A DNA stretch of 64,000 nucleotides, taken from NCBI RefSeq assembly GCF_965638725.1, contig NC_134957.1, positions 20,794,101 to 20,858,100 of the forward strand. The letters run 5' to 3'. Positions 40,312 through 54,200 of the stretch are shown piece by piece. Made by a program: the position numbers and the translations under genes. How positions within the stretch are numbered: position 1 is the stretch's first letter; each line of letters starts with the position of its first letter. Origin of the DNA: Aptenodytes patagonicus (lineage: Eukaryota; Chordata; Aves; Sphenisciformes; Spheniscidae). Below the pieces are notes generated by a model. It was given only the letters and a program-made list of their open reading frames with translations, searched no databases and was not told the origin of the DNA.

Positions 40312-43300
40312 GGCAAGGTTCTGAATCAATGCTGCAGCTTGCTGCCAACAAAGCAGGGGTAATTCACATCTTCCCACGGGGGGACCACCATTTCTGTGTT
40401 CTGTGACGGAGATGTCCGGCTGCGGTGTGTCTTAATACTAGTGCCGGGCAAGCCACGTCAAAAAGGTTCATGGTCTGGAACAGAACAGAAGTGGCTGTTG
40501 CTGGTGATGACAGAACCCAGCAAAACCTTAACAATCCCCACTTAATGGGACTACTTTCAAGAAGAATGCTGAAAAAAAAGAGAAATTGTAACACAGGTAA
40601 AGTTAACAAAAGCTGTATTAAAAATGGTATGTATTTATGGCTGTAAATTAGAGATTTTTGTCAATACTTCATCACTGAACTGGAAATTCTTGAAAGATAT
40701 ATTTATAAAAATATTAACTTAAATATTAGTCAAATATTCACGGGGGGAGGGGAAGAGTAATTCAGATATTTTGTTTGGAGTACTCCTGAAACCTGAACAG
40801 AGACAATTAGGATATATTGCATTCAGCTGTTTCCTCATCATTGCTCATTTCAGTTGCAGATGAAATTAAGTATTTTTTTACCACCTGTTCCTTGTGCTAT
40901 ATGAACTCATCGATTTTGCATTTGTGCAGCAGCAGTTCCATTAGCAGACAATACAATAGTCACTAAGGCATCACAGCATGTAGGCAAAGGGTTATGGAAA
41001 TCCTAAAAAAATTCTTTAACACATACCGAGGAGTTTGTTGTTGACTGCAGTCACAAGTGGAAAATGATTTAATGGCTTCAATTATATTCTTAACAGTATT
41101 TTTGTGTGTGCGCACGCATGTATTGCGCCGCCCATACACACAATTGAAAAGCAAACCATACTGGTATTGCTGATAACGTTCTGGGACCTTGTTGTTTTTC
41201 CCCAAACAAGTTCACCAGTTGTTTAAATCAACAAAAGAGGCATTTACAGAATATTTCTAGGGGTACTTAAAATTTCCAGACAAATCCTTACTTTAACCTT
41301 GATTTCTTACTCTGGCTATCTTGACTCTTGGTACATGCACAGATCAACCCCACAGCACATATGGAATGACTAACAGTCACGGACTAATGGTCTGGGATGC
41401 TGCTCAGTGAATCTGCAGTCAGCGTGAGTATCTGTTAAGACATGGAGCTAATGTGCACCTGCATAATGACCGCTGTCTGAAACTCCTGGAGCTTTAACTG
41501 CTGCTGGTTCTTCAGCTGGGTCTGTCAGTCTGATGTAAATACCAGATGAAAATGATCAAACTCCTCACTTACTCACCATTACAAAATTTCTTGTAAGAAA
41601 AGAAAGCTCATAACCACGGAAGCTGTGAAAGCTAAGCCTTCCATAAATTTAAGTAGAGCTTTTTACAAGAAAAAAGAATAAAGATGTTTTTTTTCTACAG
41701 CTCTGACAATTACCCAGAGAAATATTCCATCACACTCCAGATTCCTCCAAATAAATCCAGTTCATCATTATGCCACAATAATGTTACACTGTGTGGACAT
41801 AATGCCTGAAATTCGTTTCTCTTTCTTAGTGCTATAATGTATCAAGGAAACAATGAAGGCTTGTACGGAGAGGTCCTTAAATTTTAGGAGAATTTTGTGT
41901 ACATGCTGTTATGGCCTTCAGGTAGAAAAGTATGATCACAAAAGCCGCAGCTCCTGCAATCTGCTCCTATCAGAAAATATAATGCAGTTAGAACTAAAGA
42001 AATCCACAAAGTAATACTGTAGTGTCCTGATTACATTAATAAGAGTCAAGTTTCTATGGCTTCAACTTCATTACTGTTTCCTGAAGCCAGAAATCTTACA
42101 CTATATCGCTTTTGTGGTTCTAAAGGACTTACTTTTCTCCTTGAACGTGAGGAAAGAGCAAACAAGTTAAAGATTCTGCATTTTTCTCATACTGTTTTAA
42201 TCCTGCAGGACGTGGGGGGATCATTTTAATTACTAGACAATATATCCTATTACACTGGAAAAAAAAAATCTTAAATTAACCTAACTTTAAGATGTATCAG
42301 AACTTCAGTAATAGTTTAGAGGTATGCCTTCACAAAGGTATGCTAAATCCAAAGTCTTCACATAACAGGTCAGTAAGTGAGAGGTACAGCTTATAGCAAA
42401 TTGCAACACAAAGCGTGCAATTACTGCGCATTTGCCCGGGTGTAGCAAAAAAACCCCTGTACCTGCTATGTTCCGTACACTCCACACTTCCAGAACTGAA
42501 CAAAGTCAGTTCAGAATACCCATGCAAAACAGTTGTCTGTACTCTGAATTGCTCAGCATGGACCTTGAACAGTATTTTCTGACTACAGGGGAACATAAGG
42601 TAAAGCAGCTGTATGCAGCAGTTTCTTCGTAGGTGGCAGCTTTTTTTCTGCCTTTTCCCGTACTGTCCCTCACCCCTCCTTGCATCTATCGTCACGCTGG
42701 GATAAATGAGGACAACGGAATTCAAAAAGGCGTGACAATTTTTCTGTCATACTCCTGCAAACATTCAGGAAGCTGAAAGGTGTCAATTGCCATGGAAATG
42801 TTCTCATTCGATACATAAAAAGCAAATCCACGGCATTTAAAACAATCTCACAACATAACGCAGTAAGCTTGTCACAGTCATTCCAGATGCTTATTTAAAA
42901 ACTGAGTAACAAAACTGACCAGGGTTTGGTGTGTAGGTTTTTGTTTGGTGAACACATGATAACAGACTAGTCAGAATACTCTAATTGAGCTCCAACTGGA
43001 CTAAATTATAATGTCACTAAAAGGCTCTCCAGCAGATGGCAAAGTTTAGATAATTAACAAAAATGAACTGCTCAATTACATTTAGAACTGTACAGCTTGA
43101 GCAACACTAACCACTCAAATCCCTACGAGCATAAAAAGAAGTCTCTAGAATTCTTTGTATCTCCAGCAAGTCTCTCAATATTGACCTAAGATCACCACTT
43201 CCTGCCAAAACAGATACTGAAGTCAAGACAAAAATCTTTAAGGCCACTTCATTGCTGAATTCAACCCTCATTTAATCAATCCACAAAATATTACTCCCCT

Positions 43301-44264
43301 CTAAAGATGCATTCGAGTCATAATTTTAAAAAAGTACGGGTTAACATGAAGTATTTTTAATTCTTTATGAACTTTAAAAAGCCTCATCTTAAGCACATAT
43401 GGAAAAATACATTCCTAGACATCTCAGCGATGCAATGATATATAAATACATGAATATAATTTGAACATTTACATGTTCGATTTCCTGCAGCTTGTAAAAA
43501 GGGTTTGTTTTTATTATACTGTTGAAAGTCTGGAACAAAAGTGTACTTGATTTTCTCAATATTCCTTTTGTCACCAGAAATACTACAAACTATATTTTCG
43601 TAGAAAAATACGATGTAGTTGAATTTTTATTAGTTGTCAATATGATTCACTTTAAAAACAACCAAGACAGTAAATGCTGGGGATAGAATTTTACAATTAA
43701 GCTCAGTTTTGATACTGTTTGTCACAAACACAGAAACTATGTTTTATGGTCAGGACTTTGAAACCACAGTGATGGACAAATTAAATATATATAATCAGGT
43801 TAAGAATAAGGAAAGCAAAAGGCATGGTAGAATATGCAGTAACTGAATTGAGAAGGAAAAAGATCATATTCACTTACTTGAGGTGTTGCATTAAATGTTT
43901 CATAGAAAAAGATTAAGACAATAAAATATTCTGAAATATGAAGGTATTGATGAATATAGTCTGATAAATGAAATGAAAGGTAACCGAATCCAGTCTTGAA
44001 ATTCTTGAGCAAGTGCGTAAGTTGAGGATAAGCAAGGGTCCACACTATCTTACAGACTGGAATACAACCACTCGTAATACAGGGCACTGAATAATATCCT
44101 GGCTTGCTTCCTAAGATATGTGTTTCATCAATATCACTACTCAGCTTGGATTATGTTTAAGCCAGCTGGTTTTTATCTCAGTGCAATCTCTTCCACATAC
44201 TGCGAGTACATCTGCAAAGAGATGCAAATCTGAGTGCTGTCAGTGTAAAGGCTGGTATATGAGC

Positions 44265-44500
44265 TCACGGCATCTTACTAATTCTCAGTGTTTTTATAAA
44301 TATAGTAAAAAAGACAGACACAAGATGAATCCCTTGTAGCACGTTGTATGTAACAAGACCTCCGGGAAAGAAAGAGCCACTCCTTATTTCATGAGAATTG
44401 GTAGGCACAAAAGAAACCATTTTGGTTTCTAGACACTTACTCCTGCTATCATGAAGCCATCCTAGAATGCAGGCATGAAGATTGCTGCATCGGAACAAAA
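44265..44500 (-). mobile_element. Ancient CR1/L2-type reverse-transcriptase relic
   Basis: The minus strand encodes GGLVTYNVLQGIHLVSVFFT followed by IFIKTL. This lines up with the non-LTR RT block V-T-S-G-V-P-Q-G-S-x-L-G-P-x-L-F-x-I-F-I-N-D-L, keeping QG, the leucine and F-T-I-F-I spacing. Upstream in the same frame, GWLHDSRSKCLET fits the preceding W-L-x-x-R-x-Q block. The + strand also aligns loosely with the reverse of the CR1 segment that contains 'ccctgtggcac'. It is much more decayed than the 16613 copy and has no recognisable 3' tail. Confidence 0.55.
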
Positions 44501-47239
44501 CTTAATTCCTTATTTAAGGCGACGAACAAGGCTTCTCAACATTTTTTTCTGTTCATTTGGTGCTTGTGTAGGTTTTTACTTCATACATGACTCTGATTAA
44601 CAGATTAAGCTATGGTTGTTCAACACCTCTACAAATCACCAATTAAAAAATACAGTACGCTTTAGTTCTATAAACACATTCTATACAGCTGGAAGCTTTG
44701 CTTCCTGCATTTCCTTCCCTTGACAATCTTCCACACACAAATAAGTTGTCTGTATGCTACCTTCTTATTGTCCTTTTAGCAACTCTGCCACTTCTCTCTC
44801 TCTCATGAGAGCAGGTTACCATTTCACCCCTTCATTCCTTCTAATTTTCTGCCACAATTCTGTCTACTTGGGGTGCTACATTCAGTGCCACCTGCAACTT
44901 AGCTTACAGAAGTGACTGGATGGGGCATTCACAAATCACTGTATCTAAGGTCAAGATGCCCGAGCAACAGAACCTTTGCAAGCTCAGCTTAACAGTACAT
45001 TCAGTTCCAAGTCTGCCAGCTGTTGCTCTGCATACATTTTCCACTCTAAAACAGGTTTTGAGTAGCAAATAAAAACAGCTGAAGTGGAATGAAAAGGAAG
45101 TTCTGTAATGAAGCAGAGGCAAAAGGCTCAGGTTAGGCTACATCTGTCTGTAGCCTCAAAAACTGTAACTTAAGTATTCAAGGAATGTTATTTAACTCAA
45201 CAGCATTACATACATTTGAAAATTCTGCTCAGCTACAGAATCAAGATTATTACAAAACATAAAAGTATAAACACGAATGTTTGTGAGATTAACTGAAATG
45301 TGAAATTTGTGCTTATTAATTAAATATTTTACATTGTATCTTCTTAGAGAAACTACAGGCCAAATTCTCCTCTCTTTGAAGGTAGTAGGAGTTTTGCCAT
45401 TCACTGCAGTAAAGCCTAAACCAGCAAATGACTACCTGTTCTGTTCTTGAGGTAACTGAGCTTTCAACTACCACTAACATCTTACATTGCTACATATGTT
45501 TAACTGGGGAATTATACCAAGAGCAACTGAAGCCTGATTATTCAATGGTAAATGAGAATACAACGTGGACACACACAAAATATTGGTTTATTTGTAATTA
45601 CATCCATTAGAGCTACAATTCAACGCATCTATCTAAAGTGTTTAGTATTTAAACAGAAATAGGTTTCATCACCTTTCTAAAAAGCAACTCAGAAATGTTT
45701 CACCTCCTGAATGTCAGGAACGCTTTAGTCACACACAGTTTTGTGAAACTGTATGTAACGGCTTTCACGCGTTGTAGACTTCCACAAACCTGAGGAGGGT
45801 TTTCTGAGCAAGGAAACAGAAAGCCACCCTTTCAGTAATTGAAAAAGCAGAACACACAAAGAGGGGGGTGCTCTAACGAATGAGGCTGCATGCAGTGCAG
45901 AGACCTCCACAGACAAAGCACAGCTGCTGCTCTTTGCAATGAGGGATTAGCAGTCTAGGTCAAAGAAAAAAAAAAGCCTCTCTGTAGCTAAGTGAGCAAA
46001 CTGCAGAATGCATCCTCAGCACAGATGAGAAAGGGCCATCTAACCAGCTTGCAAATTGTGCAGAAGCTTCTGGGAACAGAAACAAAACCAGCACCAATTT
46101 CTTGACAGAACATGTAAAAATATTTCTGGTGAAAAGCCGTGATGCCCTTTTAGAGGACTCAGGTTGCAATGACCTTTCAGTTATTTTTAAGTTACATTTC
46201 CCTTTTCCCTTCTTTGTGTTCATATACGTAACAAGCACTTTTTCTTCATGGCAAAACCAACGTGGTATCCGTGGGGCTTTAACAATAGCATCTGGAATTA
46301 ACTGGTCTAGAGATAACAGAAGTAGCTCTTTTAATTGTCTTCCATAAGAACCAAAACTGTTAAAAATATACGTATGCACACAGAACTTCTTTTTTTAAAT
46401 GCAGACATTCAAATCTCTTTCAACTTTCATACAGTTGAGTTGGAATGGCTTTAAACATTTTTGGCTTTACATTGATACTTCAGTTGAATGGGATATAAGC
46501 CAATATTTGAAGAATTACTTAAACTTTTTATTACATACAAAATGTATTTTTATTCTAAATCATTCACTTTAGCAACTTTCCTCATAGAGAAAAATGAACA
46601 GTCTTCTAAACCGAGAAATATTGTTTGAATGTACCAATGTGAATGCATTTCTAATCTGGCTTTTGTTTATGAATAAAACACTGAAAACATTACTGGCAAT
46701 TAGGCCGGTATCTAAAGTGGCAATTTAATTGCATGTTACAGGTAGCTTGGAACCTATTTCAGTTTGTGGTATTATAGAAGTGTAAGTCATTAAAACTACT
46801 TGAACTAGAAGTATCAAAAAGTTGTGCTGTTCAAAAAACCAAGAGCTTTTCTTCTTTCCCCCTGTCAAATCAAACCAAATTCAAACTAAATAAAATTTAC
46901 TCAACTGAAAAGTTTAGTAAAAATAAAAAGGTGTAACATTACTCACTTCAACAAAGTCGCATTTCCTTGCTGGTAAAAGTTTGATATACCTGATTTCATA
47001 TATTGACTTATACAACCATTAGTAATTGCCATTATTACAAAGGCCCTTTTCAATGAAGCTGGGGCTGCAGCTTATGACAGATGGGGAAGTTCCCAAGAGC
47101 TGTGCTCAGGCTCATCAGAGCACTCCTTAACACCTGTACAAGTTCCCTAAGTTCTTGCGGGAGTTATTTACATACTGTACTTCTCCAGCCTGAGAGACTG
47201 CTTGCCAGACTATTGACCCTTTATTACAAGTAATCTGCA

Positions 47240-47241
<2 letters not shown>

Positions 47242-47272
<31 letters not shown>
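47242..47272. repeat. A31 homopolymer
   Basis: Thirty-one consecutive A on the + strand. No source element ending here was recognised on the + strand. This is a likely polymorphic or assembly-sensitive site. Confidence 0.95.
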
Positions 47273-47274
<2 letters not shown>

Positions 47275-47742
47275 CTATTGCATTGGAACAGCAAACCTAA
47301 ATTTAAGCTAATGTGAGCTAACAGACTTTGTAGCCTGCATATTATATTTAAAACACAGGCACGTGTCACCATTCCCGCCCCCTCGCAATATCCTTGCATT
47401 AAGAATTGAGTGTTATCAGTCCTACTAGAATTGGTATTGATGGCCAAAAAACCCTATTCTCCACTATGGACAAAAAGCTATTCTCTGTGTGTTAATTACA
47501 ACTATATTTAGAAGAGTTTTCATTAAAAGTTTTGAAAAATCACATAGAAGTAGCAATCTGTGAGAATCTGTTAGAAATATTTTTTGGATCTACATCAAAT
47601 ATTTCTAAGAAACTTTATTTACATACTTTCACAGCATTAGATGCTTTGTAAACTGTAGCAATACATTGTCATTTACATAGCTAAGAAATCAAAGGACATT
47701 TGATTTCTGTTTCTAAAATAAAGACTATCACCAATATACACT

Positions 47743-47771
47743 TGTATGGAGTGTATATATCACTCCATACA
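47743..47771. repeat. Perfect 11-bp inverted repeat, 7-nt loop
   Basis: tgtatggagtg (47743-47753) and cactccataca (47761-47771) are exact reverse complements around tatatat. A third, imperfect copy of the arm (tacggagtaca) follows at about 47776-47786. Confidence 0.9.
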
Positions 47772-48878
47772 CTTTTACGGAGTACAGTTGAAAATGGCAG
47801 AATTTGAGAAGTACATCAACAAATCAAAAGGAAGCGACAAACCTGGAGTGCTTTTGTCCCTAATATTATATTTTTAAATCACGTTAGAAAAAAAGTAACT
47901 GTTATTTTCAGGTAAATACATATTTCCTCCTACAATGCATCAAATTAATAGTAAAACTTCAGTCATTTGTAAATGAAGAAATTCAAGACAGGTCAACTCT
48001 CCCCCCACCCCGAGATCACATGCTCACAAACACGTACATTATGAGTTGAAAGAGTACAGAGCGCTGGGGCCTGTAAGACTTTTGGACTACTTCAGAATCC
48101 GAAGTGTGTTTAGGCTTAGATGTCTTCAGACATTCTTCAGCATTTTATATGGCTGCTTATGTCCCACCAGAGGTAGATATGCTATTTCTTCTTCCAAGAG
48201 CTTTTCTACCATCTCAACTATACAGCTCTGTAAAGGACACAACTTCTCTCTTCTTGGTGTCAACAGGAATCATTTTTAGGAACAGGTATCTGTTGGTACT
48301 ATTTAAAAATACCAGAAAACTCTGCTACAGTTTACAAGAGCATTTTAATTCTCATTACTCTGGTCTATGGTAAATGGTAAATTCAATTTCAAAAGTTTCA
48401 ACACATCTTTGTGTTAAAGTGAACAGAGATAACGAGGGCTTTTGGAGCCTGGTCCCCCACACCCAGTTCATGCTATTTCTTCTTTATACAGTCTTGAAAG
48501 GAAGCATCAGAAAACACCTAAATGGAGGAGGTGCTGACAGACTGAAAACTTTAATTGAGACTCCTTTCCCACAGTGCCTCCCACACAAAGCTGCAGAGTT
48601 TAAAGATTTTAACAGCTTATAAGCATGAGACAATTCTTTTTCCTTTGACCTCACTTAATCCCTGATAACTTGTATTAAAACAGTAGATTTCACCAAAAAC
48701 TAGCTCCTTGAGCCAAAGCAAGCCTTTAAGTTTACTTCTACTTGGCAAGGTATCTAATATACCACTGCTGCATCTCAATTTCCAGCGTCTTAGGAAGTGA
48801 GGGACAAACTATGTTAACATCCTTCTCATATTTAGCACATTTAGCCAGTATGTACAGTGGGAAGTTTTCTTCACCATG

Positions 48879-48896
48879 CCCCCCCCCCCCCCCCCC
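48879..48896. repeat. C18 homopolymer
   Basis: Eighteen C on the + strand, so the AMMECR1 pre-mRNA would have G18. Length is probably variable. Confidence 0.95.
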
Positions 48897-51004
48897 GCAA
48901 TAAAGTTGTGGGAAATGTCCCTTACTCTATATTAAAAATAAGTATCTACTGCTAAGCTGAGAACAGCCAGAGAATGAAACTTGCCCAGAAGCAGGTAACT
49001 TCTATGCCAACTTCTTCCATTCTCTCCTAGCTAAGAGTTTCCAAATACACACCTTTCTTTAAAACGCACATGCTCTGACACAACACTTCATCTACACCTC
49101 TCTCTGCTGTGTGAGCACACAGCCCTATCTTGTATTCTTCAGCACTGGCCCATAACCCAGTATATTTTTTGTAGTGCTTAAGAAATCAACAAGTCATCAC
49201 AAGTCTCAAATGAAAGCAAATTCCGTTCTAGAAGATTTTTAGGAAAAGTTTTGAAGATGTTCCCTTTAAGAGTATCATACAAAAAGATGAAAAAGTTGAC
49301 CAAAAACCATGGAGTACCAACAACTATCCATACTAGTAATGGAAAAGTAAGAGTTACGGCAATGTCGAGCTTTGCTAGAAAAACCAGGGCGGCCAGTTCC
49401 CCTTACTCCACCCTCCCTCCCAAATACTTATGTCAAGTAATATTCAAAGACAAATACAAATCTGACTTTCAACCAAACCAGTGTTTCAACTCAACTACAA
49501 CTCTGTCTTTGAACTTACAGGGTGTGCACCGTTTTGTTAGCATAATAGAAGGAGACTGTGTGGGAAGAACATGAAATGCAAGAGCATCGTGGGAAAGACT
49601 AGAATCACAAATTACATGGCTCCTCCCTGAAACCCATATGGAAAGTCTGAGTAACTGCTGGATGTCCCCAGTTACTCATTCACGCTCAATCAAATTTCAG
49701 GAATATCCGATTTATTCAAAATACCACAAATTACATCAACTAGTGCAAGTTATTTTGCTTGATCATGGCTTTTTCAAAGCATGTATTTTATGAGAAGCGT
49801 ATTTTTGAAATTCCCAATTTTTAATGCATGTTTTTTAAAATAAGGTGATGAAATAAATATTTTAATTCTGGACAGTTTCCTTAGTTACACCAGATTCTAC
49901 TGCTGAGACCTTAGACTCATGACAGTCTCAGCAAAACCCTCTCCAAACTTCATTGAGCCACTGTATACAGATATAGCAATTTTGTAGTAATTTTGAATTC
50001 TAAAATTCCATTTTTTGCTAGATTTCCAGTTACTTTTCATAAACCGACAATTCACAGAGTAAGTTTATTCCACCAAATGCAGTAATGCATTCCCCTGTGC
50101 CAAAGAATTCATATTCTATAATCCAGTTTTCCCAGCAAAACAGTAAAATGGTTATCAATATTTGATAACCCTGGATCTAATTAAAAAGCTTTGGTAGGGC
50201 ATCGTTACGTGCTCCTCCTTTCATAAAGATAATAATCTAAGGACTGCCCTTCCATTTGTAGTGTTCTCCTTTGCTTTCTTTCAGGAAGTGTTGCTAAGGA
50301 AACACACTATCATCTACCATTAGATCCAAGGGTCTAGCAAGGGTTTTCTCAGGAAAAAATAGACCAACAATTACAAAACCAGTATCTTTTTAAAAAAAAA
50401 AAAGAAAAAAAATTAAGGCAGAATGACTACATCCCCAACACACATAATGTGCAAGAAACATATATTCACTAGGGCATGCTCCTTCTCCCTCGTAAACAAC
50501 AGTATTTTATTTTCATTTCATAATGAAATAAGGAGAAGCATTTAACCCATCATTAAAGCAAATGTTTGGGGTTTTTTCCACTCCTAGAGCCAGTATAGTA
50601 CTTAGTTTGCTCTTTGAGAAAAGGCAGTAGACAGTTCTGTTAAGCAACAGTTGCCTGAAATAACAACCTGGCACTGTGCACACCAAATCATTACAGACCT
50701 ACTTACTGAATTGACTCACGCAGAGTAACTAAGCCTGGCTCAATAAATTCAGATTTGTATACTTCATTTAGAGTTTCTGGTATTGTGAGTTTACATCACA
50801 ATCCATTTTACTACTAAACAATTATATTCCACTGTAACAGATCTGAGGATTTACCCAAATTAAAGTGGTGTTATATGTAAAATTAATGTCTACAATAGTT
50901 CAGCAACAAGCTTTTTTCAGCTTAGATGAAATTTAGAAATATGAACAGCTCCAGGTCTCATCTCTATACAGATGACGTGACAGGCAAAACACATAAGCCT
51001 GTAC

Positions 51005-51026
51005 AAAAAAAAAAAAAAAAAAAAAA
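51005..51026. repeat. A22 homopolymer
   Basis: Twenty-two A on the + strand in an AT-rich part of the intron. Confidence 0.95.
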
Positions 51027-51184
51027 TCTATATGTTAATATAATTTTGCCTCAGTTTCATTAAAGGTAATCAGTCATCATTTAAAAATTAAGGTGCTAAT
51101 ACCTGAATTTTATATTTTACCAGAAGCATTCTGGAAAACAAAAAGGGGGTTCTAAGATTGTTAATAATACCTCTGGAGGGATTA

Positions 51185-51275
51185 TAAATATACATATCTA
51201 CCATATCTATATATCACATAGACATATACCGTAAATATATACATATCTACATGTCTATATATCTTCTAATTTGTA
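51185..51275. repeat. Degenerate TATATC/TACATATC repeat
   Basis: Interleaved tatacatatcta and tctatatatc motifs (for example around 51190, 51207, 51237 and 51255) form an imperfect AT-rich tandem array of about 90 bp. Confidence 0.6.
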
Positions 51276-54200
51276 CAGCAAAGTTTACTGCTGAATTGTC
51301 TGAATACACTTTGGCCCAGTTCCAACTTAAGAGTTTAAGACAATTCTATTAAGTCAGCTGCAATTCCTATAAAGATTATAATAAAATATTAACATTAACA
51401 CAATGTACCTTATCTTTACTAACACTATAATTAAATGTCCAGAACACCAATGGAAACCCTGTACATCTCACATGTAAAGTTGTAACTTCAAAAGATAATC
51501 AGGAGAAGGGAACAGATATGTAAATTAAAGGACAAACCAAAATAAAAATAAAATATTAATTAAAAAAATCAAAACTTGAAGAGGCTTCTATTGCATTTAA
51601 GATTAACTTGCCTTCTTAAAAAAGTTTTCCTAACAACTTACAGAAAGACTTGTATGCTAAAAGCTTATCTAATTTTATGTGACTGCATCAGCCCAACAAA
51701 AGAGATGACATCTCTATACATCCCACCTCACTTATAAACTAGAACAACCTGATTAAATTGCTTTTACTCACCAATTTGAGAAACTTAAAGGATGCATTTT
51801 CTAACAAATAGGATGTCTAACGGTGCTTGACAGAAATCACTTTCAATACTTCTGCCCCCTATTACTGATTTTACTTGAAATGCACTCATTTGCAATAAAA
51901 TCCCCCCCACCCACCCACCTTTCCTGCACTGCACTTTGTTCAGGGGGAGAGAAACAGCACGTGGCCCAGATAGGACAACTGTTGAGGACTAAGAAACAGA
52001 ACTCATTTAAGCCTGTTAGAAAAGCAAAAATTACAGCTATCCTTGCAAATGATTTATACACAAAGGTAAATCAGGTGCAGCACAGGCCAGCAGACAGAGA
52101 CAGCGCACCTAGAATTTACAGAAGAGTAAACACACCAAATAGAACAGGAGCATCTCAACTACTCTGTATTTTGGCAGCTGAAACAGCTCACAAATCCTGT
52201 GACCACACAACAAAAAACCTTAAAGATGCCTTATCTTTAGCCCTTGCACTTCATCTCTGAGTCACAATAGAATATGTTTTAAAAATAAGTCTAGTAAAAA
52301 TTAGTTTAAATTCATCTACTGCCTTGGTATGGCCTGTTGTTTCGCTGGATCCGTTCCCACCTTCTCTGAAACAGCTACTCCCTCCTCCCTTCAGAGCAAT
52401 AACTCTACAAGGTTATAGTGCTTATGTATTTCCAAATCTTTTTCAAACATGGCTTTGGCTCAGACTCCTCTTTCTTTTGCTAAGGAGTTTTAGTGACTGG
52501 AGATTGCTACAGAGGGATGAGAATCACTTAAACCACTCTCTGCTGCTGACTACATGATGAACAGCATCTGCCTTATACTGGTCACTGGAAGATGTCCATG
52601 TCATGGCAACATCCTCAACTACCAATCTTTCAATGGGGCGCACAGTACAAATTAGCAGAGAAGCAGTCCTCCAACTTCTTGAAGGTTCAGCATCCTTGAA
52701 CCTTCCTTAGGGCCAGAGAGACCCCACCCCACGCCGAGGGAGAAACACTCAGCACACCATTTTAAGTGTCAGTTTAGTTCCCCACTTCTTACCTCCCCAG
52801 GAACGTAGGATGCTCTGAAATCACTCCTAACTGCAGACTCTCTAGGGCAGAACCTTGTCACTCAGCAAAGGGATACGATGGTGTAAGTGAACGACACGTG
52901 CTGTGACTGCGTGAGGAGCCCCAGCTGCCTGCAGTCTTATTGGCTCAAAAGGCTTTGACAGCATATACGGCACTTTTATTATTAAAGCTTAGTGGATTTT
53001 ATAAGTTGAAACCCCACTAAAAACAACTAACTCGGGTCATGAGGGGTAAGTGGGAGTTAGGAATTACACATTCCAGATCGCTATTGCCACTGGCTTCTCA
53101 CATGCTCAGTGGGACACACCGGTTGTCCGTCCACTCAACTAGACATAGAACCATGTTACCACAGATCTCCCGAAGCACCTATTCTCGCCTTGAGATCCTC
53201 CCTCTGTTGCTAGTCATCCTTTAGTAGGGGCAAAATTTGCGCCCTCTGCCTGAATAAGATGACCTTGAAAACTCAGAGGCAATCAGCAGACGCCTGCTTT
53301 TCACAGAAACGTACAAATGAAAAGGAAGCAACATGATGCTTCCTGGCTTTAACGACCATGTTAAACGTACAAGAATAGCGTAACACTGTTCAGGCTGTCA
53401 AGAGTCTACATTGCTCTCTGCAGAGTTTAATTTTGAAAGTGATAGTGTAAGCTTCATCGCACAATTATCAGGCATTTTTAATCAGTGGCCACCAGACGCA
53501 GAGTAGTAATAGAATTAAAAAAGCTGACTTTCAGCAGTGGTCTACTATAAATCAAAGCCACAAAATAAGACAGCCTGCGAAGTGTTATCAGTGGGCAACA
53601 CAGAAGCAACAATGTGCTCTGAAATATTACATGAAATGCTATTTGCAGGAATTAATTTAGACTGACTTCTGTGAACAGTGAAGGTCACAACAAATGTCAA
53701 AAACATATATAATTCCCCCAACTCTGCAGTTCAAAAATTGCAGTCAGATACACGAGTATGCTTTGCCCTGGATCAATGGCAATGACTGACTACACCCATA
53801 GCAAGACTGCCTGATAGTAAAGGCTTTGGGAAGTTAGCACTGAGTTGTAGGGGCTGATTACATGGAAGGTTGAACAAGTCTATGATTAGTAAAAAGAAAG
53901 AGGAATTAAACAGAGTAGTAACCTCAGCTAAACACAAGAGGGAAGCTGCCCTGTCTGCACAAATACTTGCCTCTAGTCTTTAGTAAATAAGGCCAACATC
54001 AATATTAATGTGATCAGTCATTCAATATTTTTTAATTTTACTCCTTAAATAAGTTTGCCATACTGTAGTCTTGCAGTTGGACAGTTAACTTTACTGTGTG
54101 GAACACGAAGAAAGGGTCAATGTTTTTCACAGAGAGCAGGCAGGCGGTATGGCAGCAACATGGACTAAGACTCTTGAAATTGCTGACAAATATAGGGCAG

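Noticed and set aside
44412..44430. Hairpin agaaacca/tggtttct, 3-nt loop
   Set aside because: It is an 8-bp AT-rich stem, expected by chance, and lies within the old RT relic.
47242..47272. A31 run considered as the poly(A) tail of a processed pseudogene
   Set aside because: No gene-like sequence or target-site duplication precedes it on the + strand, so it is better treated as a homopolymer.
51823..52260. A 145-codon open frame on the + strand, the longest in the window
   Set aside because: It has no family motif, lies in an AT-rich intron, and about one frame of this length is expected by chance in 64 kb over six frames at this stop-codon density. The four other frames near 140 codons were rejected for the same reason.
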